A DNA stretch of 11,492 nt, taken from contig BCJJ01000129.1 in assembly GCA_039545355.1 (NCBI GenBank), positions 1-11,492 of the forward strand. Reading direction: 5' to 3'. Made by a program: the position numbers and the translations under genes. The first letter of the stretch is position 1; each line of letters opens with the position of its first letter. This document shows, piece by piece, positions 9,830 through 11,492 of this stretch. Under the pieces are notes generated by a model. The model was not told the origin of the DNA. It searched no databases and worked only from the letters and a program-made list of their open reading frames with translations. Source of the DNA: Trichosporon coremiiforme. Taxonomy: Eukaryota; Basidiomycota; Tremellomycetes; Trichosporonales; Trichosporonaceae.

Positions 9830-10198
9830 TGAGCAGGCGTGTTTGCTACTTGTCAGGCGTCCTTTCCTTCGTTTCGCGTTGACAGTGACGAAGCAGATGA
9901 ATGAGGATGGGATCGGCGTAATTGCTGTCGGCGATGTGGAAGTGATGACACAAACGATCCACAATCATTGCTGGAGGAGAAGAAGACATGAGGAGGGCCC
10001 GTAGGATGTGTCGATGCACGACTCCTGCATAACAGCGCAGCGGCCTAGGCGCTGGTATGTCCTGCATCCACTCTGGGTCACTTTTGCGCCATGGCGCTTT
10101 GGTCACTCAGTGGCATGTGAGCCCTTGTGGACATCGGCCAGCAGGACGTATGCCCATCTCGCATGATATCGAGGTATGCGCTGAGCTGCTTTCCAGGT

Positions 10199-10214
10199 AT
10201 CTCCTGAAGGAGAT
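10199..10214. repeat. Short perfect dyad
   Basis: ATCTCCT and AGGAGAT, 7-bp arms separated by 2 nt. It could be a dimeric transcription-factor site or chance. Confidence 0.3.
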
Positions 10215-10378
10215 GCTCCATGGGACTGGAGTCAAGACGAGAGGCGAAGATCAACCATGAAACGCTCAACGCCTCCATTCTCTGTCCACCGTAGTAGCAA
10301 GGGATCAACTGAATGCAGGCAGATCGATGTCCTTCTGGCCCTGCCAACAGTCCCCTGGTGCCTCAGCCTCAGCCTACC

Positions 10379-10396
10379 GGCCGGACCCCTCCGGCC
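10379..10396. repeat. GC-rich inverted repeat (7-bp stem, 4-nt loop)
   Basis: GGCCGGA, loop CCCC, TCCGGCC. It is a perfect hairpin-forming repeat in the intergenic region, with no neighbouring gene end that would make it a terminator. Confidence 0.3.
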
Positions 10397-11251
10397 ACAC
10401 TAGCGCGCCGGCGCTGCATATGCTACAGTGCTGCTCGCCGCAAACCCTCGACCATGTCAGCCGCATATGGTCGAGCCCCTGCGACAGGAGCAGCGAGAGG
10501 GGCTGCAACACGCCACCGCACTGTTACCACCCCTCTGACCTTGGTCGCCAATTTCGCGACGCGAAGCAGATTCGACCTTGGCTACTCACCCATCGAAGCC
10601 TTTCTGACGTCCTTCAACACATCCATGTGACCTGTCTATGGTCAGGCTGAAGTGCATCAGCGTAATCGGACAATCAACATTAACTGCGACGACGCAGGAC
10701 TCTCTCGGTGGCGAATCGTCAGGGGATCTGACCTCAGCTGTCTCAGGTATGCTTTCGGGGCGAGAAGCGAGCAGCCTTATGCCAGAGTTCTTCAGGTCAT
10801 CACCTGTGGAGAGAGGACTTGTATGAATTACATTCTATGCATCGAGTTGCTGGAAGAGGTTAAGCGAGCAGAAGGCAAGGGCTATGCAGGCTATGCTGAT
10901 CTGAACACCGCGCCCAGTCGAGGCATCGACTAAACATGGCCGAGAGCGTCCAAATGCGCTGCAGGCGATGCAGAATATAGATCCGTCATTCAGACCGCGT
11001 CGCTACCCGAGTGCTTTTCCAAGCGGCGCCCAGCGTCCAGTGCCCAGCCAACAACCAGGCACTCACCCAGCCCTGGCACTGCGCTCGGCGCTACAAGCCT
11101 GCGTCTGCAACTGCAACAGTCTCGTTCGCTTTCAACAATCACATTTCCTTTCCACAGCTCCTCGCGTGTCTTCTCTCCTCGTCATCTCCGCTTCGCCCTC
11201 GGACTCTACTCCTGGACTTTTTGCTCTCTCATCACCAGCCCTGCATTCACC

Positions 11252-11492
11252 ATGTCGTCCGTCTCTGTTTCCACCAACCCTTCTCCCTCGTCCCCCGTCC
11301 AGCCTTCCGCATCGGCGTCTGTTTCGGCTGGCAATACCCAGAACCAGGGAGGTGGCAACCAGACCGTTTCGGGCTCCAACGCAGACTCTTCCTCCGCCGT
11401 GAACCAGACGAGCAATGGCAACAGCACGGTGTCGGGCGGCGGCGGCAACTCGACCATCAACGGCAACTCGACCACCAACGGCAACTCGACCA
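11252..11492 (+). CDS. Ser/Asn/Gly-rich protein of unknown function, N-terminal part (runs off the window)
   Basis: An ATG in good context (TTCACCATG), preceded by a pyrimidine-rich leader, opens a frame that stays open for 80 codons to the right edge. The product starts MSSVSVSTNPSPSSPVQPSA and is almost wholly Ser, Asn, Gly, Thr, Gln and Val, ending in repeated GNST units. There is no signal peptide or hydrophobic segment. Low-complexity starts like this are common in fungal transcription factors and RNA-binding proteins; the N-S-T triplets also match N-glycosylation sequons, but without a signal peptide that is not supported. I do not recognise the gene. The frame opposite it on the minus strand is a shadow of the repeat. 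Confidence 0.6.
   Translation, partial: MSSVSVSTNPSPSSPVQPSASASVSAGNTQNQGGGNQTVSGSNADSSSAVNQTSNGNSTVSGGGGNSTINGNSTTNGNST
11444..11492 (+). repeat. 18-nt tandem coding repeat
   Basis: Units start at 11444, 11462 and 11480 (the last cut by the window edge). They encode GNSTIN, GNSTTN and GNST. The first two differ by one base. The array may continue beyond the window. Confidence 0.8.

Larger units (their letters stand above)
9830..11251. other. Long intergenic region between divergent genes; no gene recognised
   Basis: These 1422 bp separate the start codons of the MAP kinase (-) and the Ser/Asn/Gly-rich protein (+). No open frame on either strand gives a recognisable product. The last 150 bp or so are pyrimidine-rich, as expected for a fungal 5' leader. 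Two perfect short inverted repeats are listed separately. A long regulated leader or non-coding transcript is possible but not shown. Confidence 0.55.

Noticed and set aside
10313..10933. Plus-strand frames of 93-107 aa in the right-hand gap
   Set aside because: Mutually overlapping, with no similarity recalled and no supporting splice sites. Coding cannot be supported.
10968..11402. 144-aa plus-strand frame overlapping the start of the right-edge gene
   Set aside because: It covers the pyrimidine-rich leader and then runs out of frame with the Ser/Asn/Gly-rich protein, whose ATG has better context and whose frame is open to the edge.
11206..11484. 92-aa minus-strand frame at the right edge
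   Set aside because: It is the complement of the low-complexity repeat coding region.

Overview
The window is nuclear DNA from a fungus, most likely a basidiomycete of the Tremellomycetes (Trichosporonales or a relative). The evidence is moderately GC-rich coding sequence, densely packed genes on both strands, and 24 inferred introns with GT...AG ends. All but one intron is only 34-44 nt long. There is also a large Ssk1-type regulator and a Cpk1/Kss1-type MAP kinase. The lineage is an inference from gene style and protein similarity recalled from memory; no search was run. Most genes are broken by tiny introns, so their products appear only after splicing by eye. I assembled each gene model from conserved protein motifs, splice consensus and reading phase.

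Layout from left to right. Positions 1-195 (+) hold the 3' end of ERG6 (sterol C-24 methyltransferase). Positions 386-956 (-) hold mitochondrial ribosomal protein uL13m in 4 exons. Positions 1149-1643 (+) hold the spliceosomal protein SmD2 in 5 exons, divergent from uL13m across about 190 bp. Positions 1863-2389 (-) hold the small subunit of replication protein A (RPA3) in 4 exons. Positions 2631-3637 (+) hold a LYAR-type nucleolar zinc-finger protein in 3 exons, divergent from RPA3 across 241 bp. That promoter region carries an ACGCGT box and a CACGTG box.

The right half is a signalling neighbourhood. Positions 3687-7338 (-) hold the HOG-pathway response regulator SSK1 in 5 exons (1167 aa). 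Positions 8374-9829 (-) hold a TEY-type MAP kinase of the Fus3/Kss1/Cpk1 class in 9 exons (388 aa). The two are separated by about 1 kb with no recognisable gene. A further 1.4 kb without a supported gene (9830-11251) leads to the start of a Ser/Asn/Gly-rich protein (11252 onward, +) that runs off the window.

The genes do not form one pathway. The left half is ordinary housekeeping: sterol synthesis, mitochondrial translation, splicing, DNA replication and ribosome biogenesis. SSK1 and the MAP kinase both act in MAPK signalling, but classically in different branches (osmostress and mating/filamentation). The most notable observation is that Ssk1, upstream of its real receiver domain, reads like a decayed hybrid histidine kinase: an ATPase-like fold without its ATP motifs, followed by a pseudo-receiver. 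I found no mobile element, CRISPR array, tRNA or rRNA.
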